The translations under genes and the position numbers were made by a program. From NCBI GenBank assembly GCA_007128315.1, contig SKXQ01000004.1, positions 1-34,853 on the forward strand: a stretch of DNA of 34,853 nt, in the 5' to 3' direction. The notes under the pieces were generated by a model. That model did no database searches and was not told the origin of the DNA. It saw nothing but the letters and a program-made list of their open reading frames with translations. This document shows, in pieces, positions 21,813 to 29,750 of the stretch (the first letter of the stretch is position 1; every line of letters starts with the position of its first letter). The stretch comes from Spirochaetaceae bacterium (GTDB taxonomy: Bacteria > Spirochaetota > Spirochaetia > DSM-27196 > SKKC01).

Positions 21813-23687
21813 TCATACACCCATGCGGTTAATTATGGTATCGAGCATGGTATTCACTTCGTTGATGAAACGTGCCGCGGCGCTGTACCCGTGCTGAAAC
21901 ATGATCATCTGGCTCAGCTCTTCGTCCATGTTGACTCCTGAAATGGATTCGCGTTGATCGCGCAGGTCCTTCATTATCAGTTCATGTGTTCGGAGCGCAT
22001 CACGGGCCTGTTCACCTCGAAGTCCGACGCTCGCGACACTATCGGCAAAATAGTCTTCGAAGGTCGATATACCACCAAGCATAAGAGCTTCATGGCGCAA
22101 CAGCGCGACCTGTTCGGCGGCTGCGCCGTCGCCTGCCTCACCGTCACGCCCCCCCCTCGAAATACTCGATGCTATACTGGCCGGTTCACGTTCGAGAGCA
22201 GGGTTAATGGCAAGCCACCCTGACGGGTTCGCCCGTGGTGCGACCGCAAAGCCACCATCCTCGCGCAGCTGGACCACGGAGTTCGGTTCGGTCCAGGAAA
22301 ACGCGCCGTCTCCGCCCGGAGCCTGCAGCAGTCCCGCATATCCTGCGAGGAACTGCCCCGAGTCCTCGACCTGCCGAATGACGAAGTCGGGATTGTCAGG
22401 GTCGGCAGCGGTCGTCGCCTTGAGTGACAGCCTCTGGTCGCGATCGAGCCGGGCAACGACTTCCGCCCCGCTGTTGTTGATTCGCCGTATGACATCCTGC
22501 ACGGTGTCTGCCGGTCCGTACGGAATATCGACGGGTCCGACCGGTCCCGAAAGCGTAATGGTACCCGCGAGACCGACCTGATCGTCCGGATTGAGACGAT
22601 TGGCTCCGTGCAGGCGAAACAGATAGGTCGAGTCGGCTGCCCCGTCTTCGTTGCGGTCGAAATTACCAATGGTGTTATCGATGATCGGACGTTCGACGAA
22701 GAAATCCTGTCCGGTCCGGCCGTTAAGACCGAACGAGTTGCGATGTATTTCGTTGACCGCGTCTGCGAAGTTCATTGCGAAGGTGTCGAGGTTCTGTATC
22801 TCGTTCCGTACGTCGATGTCCCGAAGCTCGAGGTGTGCCCGGAGACTGCCACTGCGGAAACGCAACTCTTCACCCGAATGCTCCCAGACAACCCGTGAGT
22901 AGCCCTGGTTGTTACGATCCGGTTCCGTTGTCATTCGTATGGCTATATCACCCTGAACCAGGTGATATCCTGCCGTATTGACGCGGAACTCGGTCGGATC
23001 GCGCCGGTCGACGGAGATATCGATAATCTGGCCGAGACGCTCTACAAGCAGGTCGCGGCGATCGTACAGGTCGTTCGGGTTGTCTCCGGCGGATTCCACG
23101 CGAGCTATTTCCCGATTGAGTCCCGCGATATCACTCGTGAGGTTGTTAATTCGCGTTACTGCAGACTGAACTTCGTCTTCCAGCATGCTCCCTATGCGGT
23201 CGAGCTGCTGATACCGCTGCTGTACACCGTCGAGAAGCGCGTTGCCGCGCTGAAGAACTGCCTCCCGCGGCGCAATCTGATCCGGGTGCATCGACAACTC
23301 CTGCCAGCCGTCCCAGAAGCGGTCGAGCAGCGTCCTCATGGAAGAATCGGTCGGCTCGTTATACACCTGTTCGATCTGCAGCATGTAGTTGTCACGAGCT
23401 GCCCAGTAGGTCTCCCCGCCGGCCTGAGAGACGATGCGCCCCTCGAGAATCAGATCTCTGACACGTTCGATACGGGCAACCTCGACTCCCTGCCCGAGCT
23501 GTCCGGGACGTTCGGCCCGGGTAAGTCCCGGACGCGAAAGGGGATGGAATGTCTCCATGACGACACGCTGACGGCTATAGCCCTCGGTATTCGCGTTCGT
23601 GAGGTTATGTCCGGTTGTGGTAAGGGCCCGATTGTGCGCGAGAAGACCGCGTTTTCCAATCTCAATGCCCGAAAAGGTGGACTGCAT
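21813..23687 (-). CDS. flgK: Flagellar hook-associated protein FlgK
   Basis: FlgK (HAP1, 624 aa) is the first hook-filament junction protein. Its rod/hook-type N-terminus reads GKRGLLAHNRALTTTGHNLT followed by NTEGYSRQRVVME. The segment ISVDRRDPTEFRVNTAGYHL is typical of the central domain, and the C-terminus INEVNTMLDTIINRMGV is the usual polymerisation helix, with EELSQMIMFQHGYSAAARF before it. It is exported by the flagellar type III system. GGAGG lies just upstream of the ATG, and the flgN gene ends 12 nt before. Confidence 0.96.
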   Translation of the reverse strand: MQSTFSGIEIGKRGLLAHNRALTTTGHNLTNANTEGYSRQRVVMETFHPLSRPGLTRAERPGQLGQGVEVARIERVRDLILEGRIVSQAGGETYWAARDNYMLQIEQVYNEPTDSSMRTLLDRFWDGWQELSMHPDQIAPREAVLQRGNALLDGVQQRYQQLDRIGSMLEDEVQSAVTRINNLTSDIAGLNREIARVESAGDNPNDLYDRRDLLVERLGQIIDISVDRRDPTEFRVNTAGYHLVQGDIAIRMTTEPDRNNQGYSRVVWEHSGEELRFRSGSLRAHLELRDIDVRNEIQNLDTFAMNFADAVNEIHRNSFGLNGRTGQDFFVERPIIDNTIGNFDRNEDGAADSTYLFRLHGANRLNPDDQVGLAGTITLSGPVGPVDIPYGPADTVQDVIRRINNSGAEVVARLDRDQRLSLKATTAADPDNPDFVIRQVEDSGQFLAGYAGLLQAPGGDGAFSWTEPNSVVQLREDGGFAVAPRANPSGWLAINPALEREPASIASSISRGGRDGEAGDGAAAEQVALLRHEALMLGGISTFEDYFADSVASVGLRGEQARDALRTHELIMKDLRDQRESISGVNMDEELSQMIMFQHGYSAAARFINEVNTMLDTIINRMGV

Positions 23688-23699
23688 ACATCCTCCGGC

Positions 23700-24200
23700 C
23701 TACAGGCTCTGGTTCACGACGAATGCACGGTCGTCGTGTCTTTGAATACGCCCCGTTCTACTGTAGATGGTCCCCTTGCGTTCCGGGTACAGCTCTTTCA
23801 GAACCGCCTGTATGGTTTCCGTGGAGGACTGCACATAGGCTTCGAGCCCTCCGTTCGCACTCGCGACTCTCATGACAGCGATCTTGAGCCCCCGATACAG
23901 AGAAGCGAGTTCAGCGCGTTCCTCTTCATCGAGAAGACACAGTAGTTCGAAGAAGCTCTCTTCGGGACCAAGACCGAGCATCTGCCGGAGCCGGCCGTAC
24001 GTGGCCTTCCGTTGCTCTTCGAGGGTACCTGCATCCTTTGCCCTTCCCTGCAGAGCTTGAATCTGCTCTTCGAGACTTTCCCAGTCCCGGTTCAGAACTG
24101 CTTCCTGAAGCCTGCTGTGTTCGGCAGCTATGGTCTCAAGAGTCATGATCTGAGCCCGGATGACATCACATACTTCAATTGCCACAGTTTTCACACTCAT
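23700..24200 (-). CDS. flgN: FlgN-type chaperone for FlgK/FlgL
   Basis: A 166-aa all-helical protein (LETIAAEHSRLQEAVLNRDW, LEEQIQALQGRAKDAGTLEE, ELASLYRGLKIAVMRVASAN) of FlgN length, placed directly before flgK. FlgN keeps FlgK and FlgL soluble and delivers them to the export gate. The C-terminus IYSRTGRIQ resembles the FlgN tail that binds clients. Sequence identity in this family is low, so the call leans on position and shape. It heads the flgN-flgK-flgL-fliW-csrA operon behind a sigma28-like promoter. Confidence 0.8.
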   Translation of the reverse strand: MSVKTVAIEVCDVIRAQIMTLETIAAEHSRLQEAVLNRDWESLEEQIQALQGRAKDAGTLEEQRKATYGRLRQMLGLGPEESFFELLCLLDEEERAELASLYRGLKIAVMRVASANGGLEAYVQSSTETIQAVLKELYPERKGTIYSRTGRIQRHDDRAFVVNQSL

Positions 24201-24229
24201 TCGACGGTTCTCTCCCTATCTCGTTACGA

Positions 24230-24256
24230 TTATCGGTCGGCAAAGCTGTTTCTTGA
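24230..24256 (-). promoter_or_regulatory. sigma28 (FliA)-type promoter of the flgN-flgK-flgL-fliW-csrA operon
   Basis: The minus strand reads TCAA (+ strand 24253-24256), exactly 15 nt, then ACCGATAA (24230-24237), matching TAAA-N15-GCCGATAA at 10 of 12 positions. The predicted start is near 24223, with a leader of about 23 nt that includes GGGAGAG before the flgN ATG. Confidence 0.7.
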
Positions 24257-24270
24257 CTGAAGGAAGGATG

Positions 24271-24300
24271 TTGACGCACACCGGTCGAGGTCTGCAGAAT
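24271..24300 (+). promoter_or_regulatory. Candidate promoter of the thioredoxin-reductase-like gene
   Basis: TTGACG (24271-24276), 18-nt spacer, CAGAAT (24295-24300, 4 of 6). The ATG at 24307 is 6 nt after the -10, exactly where transcription should start. An alternative is an AAGGAAGG ribosome site (24260-24267) serving an ATG or TTG at 24268/24271, which would make this promoter false. Confidence 0.35.
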
Positions 24301-24306
24301 CCGCAT

Positions 24307-25248
24307 ATGCATCTGGTAATTGTCGGCGCCGGTATCGCGGGGCTTTCCGCAGCGCTGTATGCGCGCCTCTACGGATTTGAAACCACGATTTACGAGGAAC
24401 TTGCGCCTGGTGGTCGTTGTCTCGAGACGGTACACGCGAAGTACTTTCCCGGTCTTCCTTCGAACGAAAAGGCTGTAACGGTTTCCGAACGACTGGAATC
24501 TCAGGTTCGGGAGTCGGGTGCTGAACTCCGAAACGAGCGGGTCCTGCAGGTATCCTCACGAGAACCTGATTCCGCCGATGGACCTGCCGTCTCCATACGC
24601 ACGGAAAACGGTGAGACCTTCGCCGATGCATGCATTATTGCGGTTGGCGACGATCGTAAACCAGCGGGAATACCCGGTGAAGACGAGTACACCGGTCGCG
24701 GTCTGAGTTACTGCGCTACCTGCGATGGCCCGCTGTTTCGCGGCAGGGATGTGTGTGTGATCGGGGGCGGTGACAGCGCCTGCGACGAGGCCATATTTCT
24801 GTCCGAAATCTGCTCGACGGTGCATCTCCTCTGCAGGACGGAAGAACTGACCGCGTTACCCGCGTTGAGAACGGAACTGTCGAGTCGTGACAATATCCGG
24901 CTATACCCGGGTGCACAGGTAAGCGGCCTCGACGGTTCCGTCACGGATATGGGTTTTCGTGTTCTAAATACGGTGCACTTCCGCTCCGGGGGAACTGAAA
25001 CGAGTCTTGCCGTAGCGGCCGCGTTCGTGTTCGTCGGACGACGGGGCATAGCCGCCTCGATTGCACCCGATCTCACCGCGGATGCAGACGGCCGCCTTCA
25101 TACCGACCGACACATGAGAACCTCGGGAACCATGATATACGCAGTCGGCTCAGCCCGGTCGAATCCGATTCCGCAGTTCGTCGTCGCCGCCGCTGACGGA
25201 GTCGTGGCCGTGAAAGACCTGTACGACAGAATGTATGCAGACACGTAG
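24307..25248 (+). CDS. Thioredoxin-reductase-like FAD/NAD(P)H oxidoreductase
   Basis: From the ATG at 24307 it is 313 aa, the normal TrxB length. The FAD motif is LVIVGAGIAGLSAALYA, then APGGRCLETV and KYFPGLP. The redox-active dithiol YCATCDGPLF and the NADPH-site GGGDSACDEA are intact. Two usual features are altered: the HRRxxxR motif reads CRTEELTA, and the C-terminal GD that contacts FAD reads AVGSARSNPIPQFV. Thioredoxin reduction is likely but the partner or nicotinamide preference may differ. A start at 24268, with a close AAGGAAGG, would add 13 residues. The gene is divergent from flgN and overlaps the next gene by 14 nt. Confidence 0.8.
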   Translation: MHLVIVGAGIAGLSAALYARLYGFETTIYEELAPGGRCLETVHAKYFPGLPSNEKAVTVSERLESQVRESGAELRNERVLQVSSREPDSADGPAVSIRTENGETFADACIIAVGDDRKPAGIPGEDEYTGRGLSYCATCDGPLFRGRDVCVIGGGDSACDEAIFLSEICSTVHLLCRTEELTALPALRTELSSRDNIRLYPGAQVSGLDGSVTDMGFRVLNTVHFRSGGTETSLAVAAAFVFVGRRGIAASIAPDLTADADGRLHTDRHMRTSGTMIYAVGSARSNPIPQFVVAAADGVVAVKDLYDRMYADT

Positions 25249-26965
25249 ACCACTCTGCCTCACTTTGACCCTCATTCTGTTCTTCGCGACGTCTATCGCG
25301 TCGGCAACACCTCCGGAGTCTTTTCTGTTTCCGGAAAACGGCGCGACCGTCGCTGAGCAGGCACGGAACCTCTTTGAGTCGATGTCTACCGAAGAACGCC
25401 TCGCGCAGCTGTTTCTGGTAGGCTGGGACGGCGTCGCTCCGAGTCAGGCGGTACTCGAATGGATAGACACCCGGGGGATCGGTGGCGTGAAGGTGTTCGG
25501 ATGGAACACGAACGACGCGGTTGATCTGGCCCGATCACTCGGTGCCATGCAGACCAGGGCTCTTCGACAGAGGGCGGGGATACCTCTGTTCACTGCAACC
25601 GATCAGGAGGGAGGCTGGGTCCGTCACGTGCGCGACCGGACCAGCCATACACCGGGGAATATGGCTCTCGGTGCCGGGGGATCTCCGCATGACAGCTACG
25701 AGTCCGCGATACGCATTTCGAGAGAACTCCGACTTCTGGGCATGAACATGAACTTCGCACCGACCGTCGATGTCTACCGCAACACAGAGGCATCGGTTAT
25801 AGGATCGCGTGCGTTCAGCGACGATCCCGTGCAGACCGCGGTTCTGGGCATGGCATTTGCCGCTGGTTCCGAGGCCGAGTGGGTGATTCCAACGGCAAAG
25901 CATTATCCGGGGCACGGAAACGCAGTCGGCGACAGCCATCTTCTGCTGCCCCGTCTCGAGGAAACGCTTGTCGAACTGCGCGAAAACGATCTGCTCCCTT
26001 TCCGCATGATGATTCACGAAGGCGTTCCGGCGGTGCTGAGTGCGCACCTCGCGTTTCCGAACATTACCAACGCGTATACCCCCGCCTCCCTGTCGACCTT
26101 CTTCATGAGGGACATCCTCCGCGACGAACTCGGGTTTACCGGCCTCGCGATCACGGACGACCTGTATATGCGAGGCGCTATTGACTACGCGCGGGGTCAG
26201 GGCTGGAGCTTCGAGGAAATGGTCGTCGAAGCAATAGCCGCCGGAAACGACATGGTCATGCTCTCACGAACCCCCGACGCACAGGGACCGATCTGGCAGA
26301 CCCTTATACGCCGCTACCGCAACGACACAGATTTTCGCAGAACGACCGACGAATCCGTGCTTCGCGTCCTCGAAACGAAGATACGCTTTCTCGGCCACGA
26401 TAACCGGGTGCCGCTGGTTCCGGACATAGCCCTTGTTCGCGACACCCTGCCGTTCGACGAACACCAGCATTTCTTTGCAGAGCAGGCAGCACTCGGGGTC
26501 ACCATACTCCGCAATAACCGCCTACCGCTTCGCGAAGACGCGCTCGGAAGGGTTCTCGTCGCAGGAAACGTCGCTTCGTTTCTGTCGGCTGCCGCCAGAC
26601 GCATCCCCGCAGCGGAGCGTTTCGTCTTTCCTTACACACCGACCCACGTCTCGCGCGCTTCCGACAGGGCATGGGTACGCAACAACGCGGCTCGTTTCGA
26701 CACAATCGTGTTCGGCCTTTCGAATCGCAACAGTGCGGAAATTCTGGCGGAGCTTGAGCCTTTCGCCGACCGTGTCATCGTGTTGTCGAGTCTGTCTCCG
26801 CTCTATCTCGCCGAAATGGACTGGGTTCAGAACGCGGTAGCCGTATTCGGACTCACGGACGTCAGTCATGCAGCGGGTCTTTCCGCGATCTTCGGTGACT
26901 TCACGCCGCAGGGCCGGATTCCGCTGTCCGCCCTTCGCCGACCCCTACTGGAGGTCCGGGAATGA
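25235..26965 (+). CDS. Secreted GH3 beta-N-acetylglucosaminidase, NagZ type
   Basis: A 576-aa exported enzyme: signal peptide at 1-24 (CLTLTLILFFATSIASA), a GH3 TIM barrel at about 40-370, and a C-terminal alpha/beta domain as in the two-domain NagZ of Bacillus subtilis. Barrel motifs are TDQEGGWVRHV, NFAPTVDV, KHYPGHG (222-228) with GDSH (232-235, the NagZ Asp-His acid/base pair) and ITDDLYMRGA, whose Asp308 should be the nucleophile. It probably cleaves GlcNAc-MurNAc fragments of peptidoglycan or chitin-like glycans in the periplasm. The start overlaps the flavoprotein gene and the stop overlaps the next gene as ATGA, so the three are one unit. Confidence 0.88.
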   Translation: MQTRRPLCLTLTLILFFATSIASATPPESFLFPENGATVAEQARNLFESMSTEERLAQLFLVGWDGVAPSQAVLEWIDTRGIGGVKVFGWNTNDAVDLARSLGAMQTRALRQRAGIPLFTATDQEGGWVRHVRDRTSHTPGNMALGAGGSPHDSYESAIRISRELRLLGMNMNFAPTVDVYRNTEASVIGSRAFSDDPVQTAVLGMAFAAGSEAEWVIPTAKHYPGHGNAVGDSHLLLPRLEETLVELRENDLLPFRMMIHEGVPAVLSAHLAFPNITNAYTPASLSTFFMRDILRDELGFTGLAITDDLYMRGAIDYARGQGWSFEEMVVEAIAAGNDMVMLSRTPDAQGPIWQTLIRRYRNDTDFRRTTDESVLRVLETKIRFLGHDNRVPLVPDIALVRDTLPFDEHQHFFAEQAALGVTILRNNRLPLREDALGRVLVAGNVASFLSAAARRIPAAERFVFPYTPTHVSRASDRAWVRNNAARFDTIVFGLSNRNSAEILAELEPFADRVIVLSSLSPLYLAEMDWVQNAVAVFGLTDVSHAAGLSAIFGDFTPQGRIPLSALRRPLLEVRE

Positions 26966-27828
26966 TCTGTTTTCCCGGCAAGTCACGCTGGCGTCCGGCG
27001 AAACGCATCCATAAAAAAGAACTGCAGAATTACCTCATGCAGTACGAGTCGCGGTGTGTAACGGTTACCGAACGCATAAAAAACGAAGGCGGTCGCAGTC
27101 CGGTTACCGGCCGGTATCTCATTTACGACGGACCCTCGGGCATCGAAGGCTGCCTGTACTACACCGCCGGAGGCTTCGTGTATCCGGTCTTCCCGGAGGG
27201 CGCATTGCCGGACCGCCTCGGACTCAGAAACGCACTGAGCTCTCTCGGACCCCGTCTCTTCTGTGTTATGGGTACACAGCGGGACGTTATGAACATGGAA
27301 GCTGTGTTTTCGCGCCCTCCCGTTACCTGTGTTTCCTACTACCTCATGGAGCGGCAGCTCCCGGTCGCCGCTTCGCACCGTCCTGTCGACGGTGCAGTGA
27401 GGACACGTCGCGCGGAGCTGTCTGATGCCGAGAGCATCTACCCCATTCAGAGATTGTATGAGCTTGAAGAAGTTCTTATCGATCCGGCACAGTTCGACCC
27501 GGATGTCTGCATGAAGCAGCTCCGTGTGTCCCTGAAAAAACAGGCCGTCTACATTGCGACCACCCACGCAGGTATAGTCGCAAAGGCTCAGACAAACGCG
27601 CGCGGTTTCGGCTGGGACCAGATCGGAGGTGTTTTTACCCGGGAGAGTTTCCGCTCCCGCGGCATAGGCAAACTTGTGATGAGAGCGCTTCTGAGCGAAA
27701 CCGACAGGGAGGAACGACGCACGAGCCTTTTCGTGAAAACGCACAACGCTCCGGCTCTTCGCATGTATCGGACCCTGCAGTACACTACCACCGACGAATT
27801 CCGCATAACCTACTATCAAAACGTATAG
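26962..27828 (+). CDS. GNAT-family N-acetyltransferase with an extra N-terminal domain
   Basis: A 288-aa cytosolic protein. Residues about 150-288 are a GNAT domain with the acetyl-CoA-binding loop ESFRSRGIGKLVMRAL (R-x-x-G-x-G) preceded by IGGVFTRE and followed by SLFVKTHNAPALRMYRTLQY, the usual motif B. Residues 1-145 (including RYLIYDGPSGIEGCLYYTAG) look like a second, degenerate GNAT-like half without a clear CoA site. The substrate is unknown. It overlaps the GH3 stop (ATGA) and is followed 15 nt later by the GT5-like gene. Confidence 0.82.
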   Translation: MICFPGKSRWRPAKRIHKKELQNYLMQYESRCVTVTERIKNEGGRSPVTGRYLIYDGPSGIEGCLYYTAGGFVYPVFPEGALPDRLGLRNALSSLGPRLFCVMGTQRDVMNMEAVFSRPPVTCVSYYLMERQLPVAASHRPVDGAVRTRRAELSDAESIYPIQRLYELEEVLIDPAQFDPDVCMKQLRVSLKKQAVYIATTHAGIVAKAQTNARGFGWDQIGGVFTRESFRSRGIGKLVMRALLSETDREERRTSLFVKTHNAPALRMYRTLQYTTTDEFRITYYQNV

Positions 27829-27843
27829 GAGAGCTTATCAGGT

Positions 27844-28620
27844 ATGGTGCCACCGAGAATTGAAGCCGAGTCCCTGCCCTTACGTGTACTGCTTGTGTCG
27901 CCGGAGACGGCTCCAATTACCGGAGAAACGTCGACAGGGCGCGCTGTCTCGGATCTTGCGAGATCGTTACGGGACACGGGAATCGACGCACGAGTGCTCA
28001 TGCCCTGTCTGGAGCGCGTTGACCGGACGCCCCTGTACCGGCATCCGGATCCGGTGTCCGTGGAACTGGGCGTACACGAGCACTTCGTAGCGGTACTGAC
28101 AGCTTCACATCCGGAAGACTCGGCAACCGCGATATACTTCGTCGATCACCGGGATTATCTTGCACGGGGGGCAGACAGCGCTCCCGCCTCTATCGAACGC
28201 GCTGCATTTCTGTCCTCGTCCGTATTCCCGGTATGTCGGGCCCTGTTCTGGACCCCGCACGTGCTGCATATGTTTACCTGGCAGACCGCTTACGCAGCGG
28301 TTCTTGCACGGACCCGGGAGCTTCGCCGCGGGTTCTCCGGAACCGCGACGGTACTGACGACAGCAGGAACCGCTGACGCCGACCAGTGCCCGACAGGAGA
28401 CCCGATGCTTCTTTCACGCATCGGAATACGCCATGAGGACGCTGTGCGCACCGGTCTGTACTCTGACGGCGGGATCTCACTCCTTGAAGGCGGCCGCTCC
28501 TTTGTTGACCTGGAGCTCTCCGCCGCCGAACACGCCTCATGGCCGGTTGACAGATGGAACGAAACCTACTCGTCGCTCGTACGGTCCCGAACACGTCTGA
28601 GTAAGCGCTCGATACGATGA
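27844..28620 (+). CDS. Truncated, degenerate GT5 (glycogen-synthase N-domain-like) protein
   Basis: A 258-aa protein resembling only the N-terminal Rossmann half of GlgA. Matching blocks are LRVLLVSPETAPITGETSTG, AVSDLARSLRDTGIDARVLM, AIYFVDHRDYLARG and HVLHMFTWQTAYAAVLARTR. The ADP-glucose-binding K-x-G-G-L of GlgA is replaced by TGETSTG, and the catalytic HDWH region reads HMFTWQT. The C-terminal nucleotide-binding half is absent, yet the frame is intact. It is thus unlikely to be a working synthase; a regulatory or carbohydrate-binding role, or a gene in decay, are options. glgC lies 3.6 kb away. Its 3' end overlaps convergent mrfB by 55 nt. The ATG has AGGAG about 12 nt upstream. Confidence 0.7.
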   Translation: MVPPRIEAESLPLRVLLVSPETAPITGETSTGRAVSDLARSLRDTGIDARVLMPCLERVDRTPLYRHPDPVSVELGVHEHFVAVLTASHPEDSATAIYFVDHRDYLARGADSAPASIERAAFLSSSVFPVCRALFWTPHVLHMFTWQTAYAAVLARTRELRRGFSGTATVLTTAGTADADQCPTGDPMLLSRIGIRHEDAVRTGLYSDGGISLLEGGRSFVDLELSAAEHASWPVDRWNETYSSLVRSRTRLSKRSIR

Positions 28621-29750
28621 TCGAGCGCTTCGCGCACCCGGCTTTCGAGCGCTGTTTCCCACATCTCACGACAGATTGCGAGAGCTGATTCGGGTTGACC
28701 GGCTCGATGCTCAAAGTACTTCGCGAGTTCTATACCCGCCGTCACACTGCCCCCGGGCCGATACAGGCTCCGCCACAGGGGCACAGCCTCGTGCGTACGC
28801 CCCACCCGCTTCAACAGGCCCGCCTGAAGAATCATGGCGCGTCGCGACTCGCCGAACGGGTGGTCGGTTTTAACGTACGGGGACAGGAGACAGATGGCGC
28901 GTTCGACATCCACAGGTACGACGTGGCGGGCCATTCCTGCCGGATCAGCTTTCCGTTCCGAATGATCCCTCTGCAGGTCGTCTTCGACAAAGACCAGTAG
29001 TCTGACCAGACTCACGATATCCTGCTCATGATGAGCGATGACCGGTTTCAGCAGCTCGGCAGCGCCCGTTTCGAGAAACATGAAGTACCGCTGTGGTACC
29101 TCCGCTCCGGGTATATCCATATGCCTGTGGATACCAAGCAGCTCCTCCTCGACGTTACCGAGATTACAGCGCCCGATGCGACTGCGATACAGGCGTCGTA
29201 CGGTGTACAGGAGATCCAGCTGCGCCGGTCGGATCCAGGGGATCCCGTTCATGAGAAAACGGGTGGTAAGCACGCTGGTATCAAAACTTTTGCCGTTGTA
29301 ACTGACTATCCGAACATCGGGTGAGAGATGGCCGGCGAGCATCTCGAGATAAGCCGGCTCGCCCGGATAGTCAGACATAATGTACTGGTAAAGTCGAAAC
29401 ACCCCGTCAGACTCGAGAAAGCCACAACCCGAAAGAAACGCGACCGTCCCGGCTCCGACTCCCAGTCCGGTCGTCTCCGCGTCAAAAAAGACATAGGGAC
29501 CGGGATGATCCGGCAGTATCAGCCCGCTGCGTTGATACTGCCCGATGCGCTGCCAAAGATCGGCGCCAAGTTCGTGTGTGCTCGTCCGGCACCATACATG
29601 ATCGTCGAGTCGATCGAACCCGAGGTTTGCGAGTTCGGTATCGCCGACCGAAGCAGAACGGCGGGTCTGTTCATGATTGGAAGTGATGATACTTTTGCCG
29701 TCGGTCTGCAGACGTTGCAGGCGTTTACTGAGGTTCTCCCTCACGGTCAC
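28566..29750 (-). CDS. mrfB: DEDD-type 3'-5' exonuclease MrfB (YprB) with C-terminal TPR-like region
   Basis: A 394-aa protein matching YprB/MrfB, the exonuclease partner of helicase MrfA in the mitomycin-C nucleotide-excision pathway defined in Bacillus subtilis. The RNase H-like exonuclease core shows YVFFDAETTGLGVGAG (Exo I, Asp and Glu), SYNGKSFDTSVL (Exo II Asp) and AHHEQDIVSLVRL (Exo III His/Asp). RRLYRSRIGRCNLGNVEEEL is a YprB-typical block. The last 130 residues form TPR-like helix pairs (ALAICREMWETALE). The start is GTG, overlapping the mrfA stop as GTGA with GAGGA just upstream, so translation is coupled. Confidence 0.88.
   Translation of the reverse strand: MTVRENLSKRLQRLQTDGKSIITSNHEQTRRSASVGDTELANLGFDRLDDHVWCRTSTHELGADLWQRIGQYQRSGLILPDHPGPYVFFDAETTGLGVGAGTVAFLSGCGFLESDGVFRLYQYIMSDYPGEPAYLEMLAGHLSPDVRIVSYNGKSFDTSVLTTRFLMNGIPWIRPAQLDLLYTVRRLYRSRIGRCNLGNVEEELLGIHRHMDIPGAEVPQRYFMFLETGAAELLKPVIAHHEQDIVSLVRLLVFVEDDLQRDHSERKADPAGMARHVVPVDVERAICLLSPYVKTDHPFGESRRAMILQAGLLKRVGRTHEAVPLWRSLYRPGGSVTAGIELAKYFEHRAGQPESALAICREMWETALESRVREALDHRIERLLRRVRDRTSDE

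Noticed and set aside
20621-23945. Long plus-strand frames opposite flgL and flgK
   Set aside because: They are shadows of well-identified flagellar genes, with no start signals.
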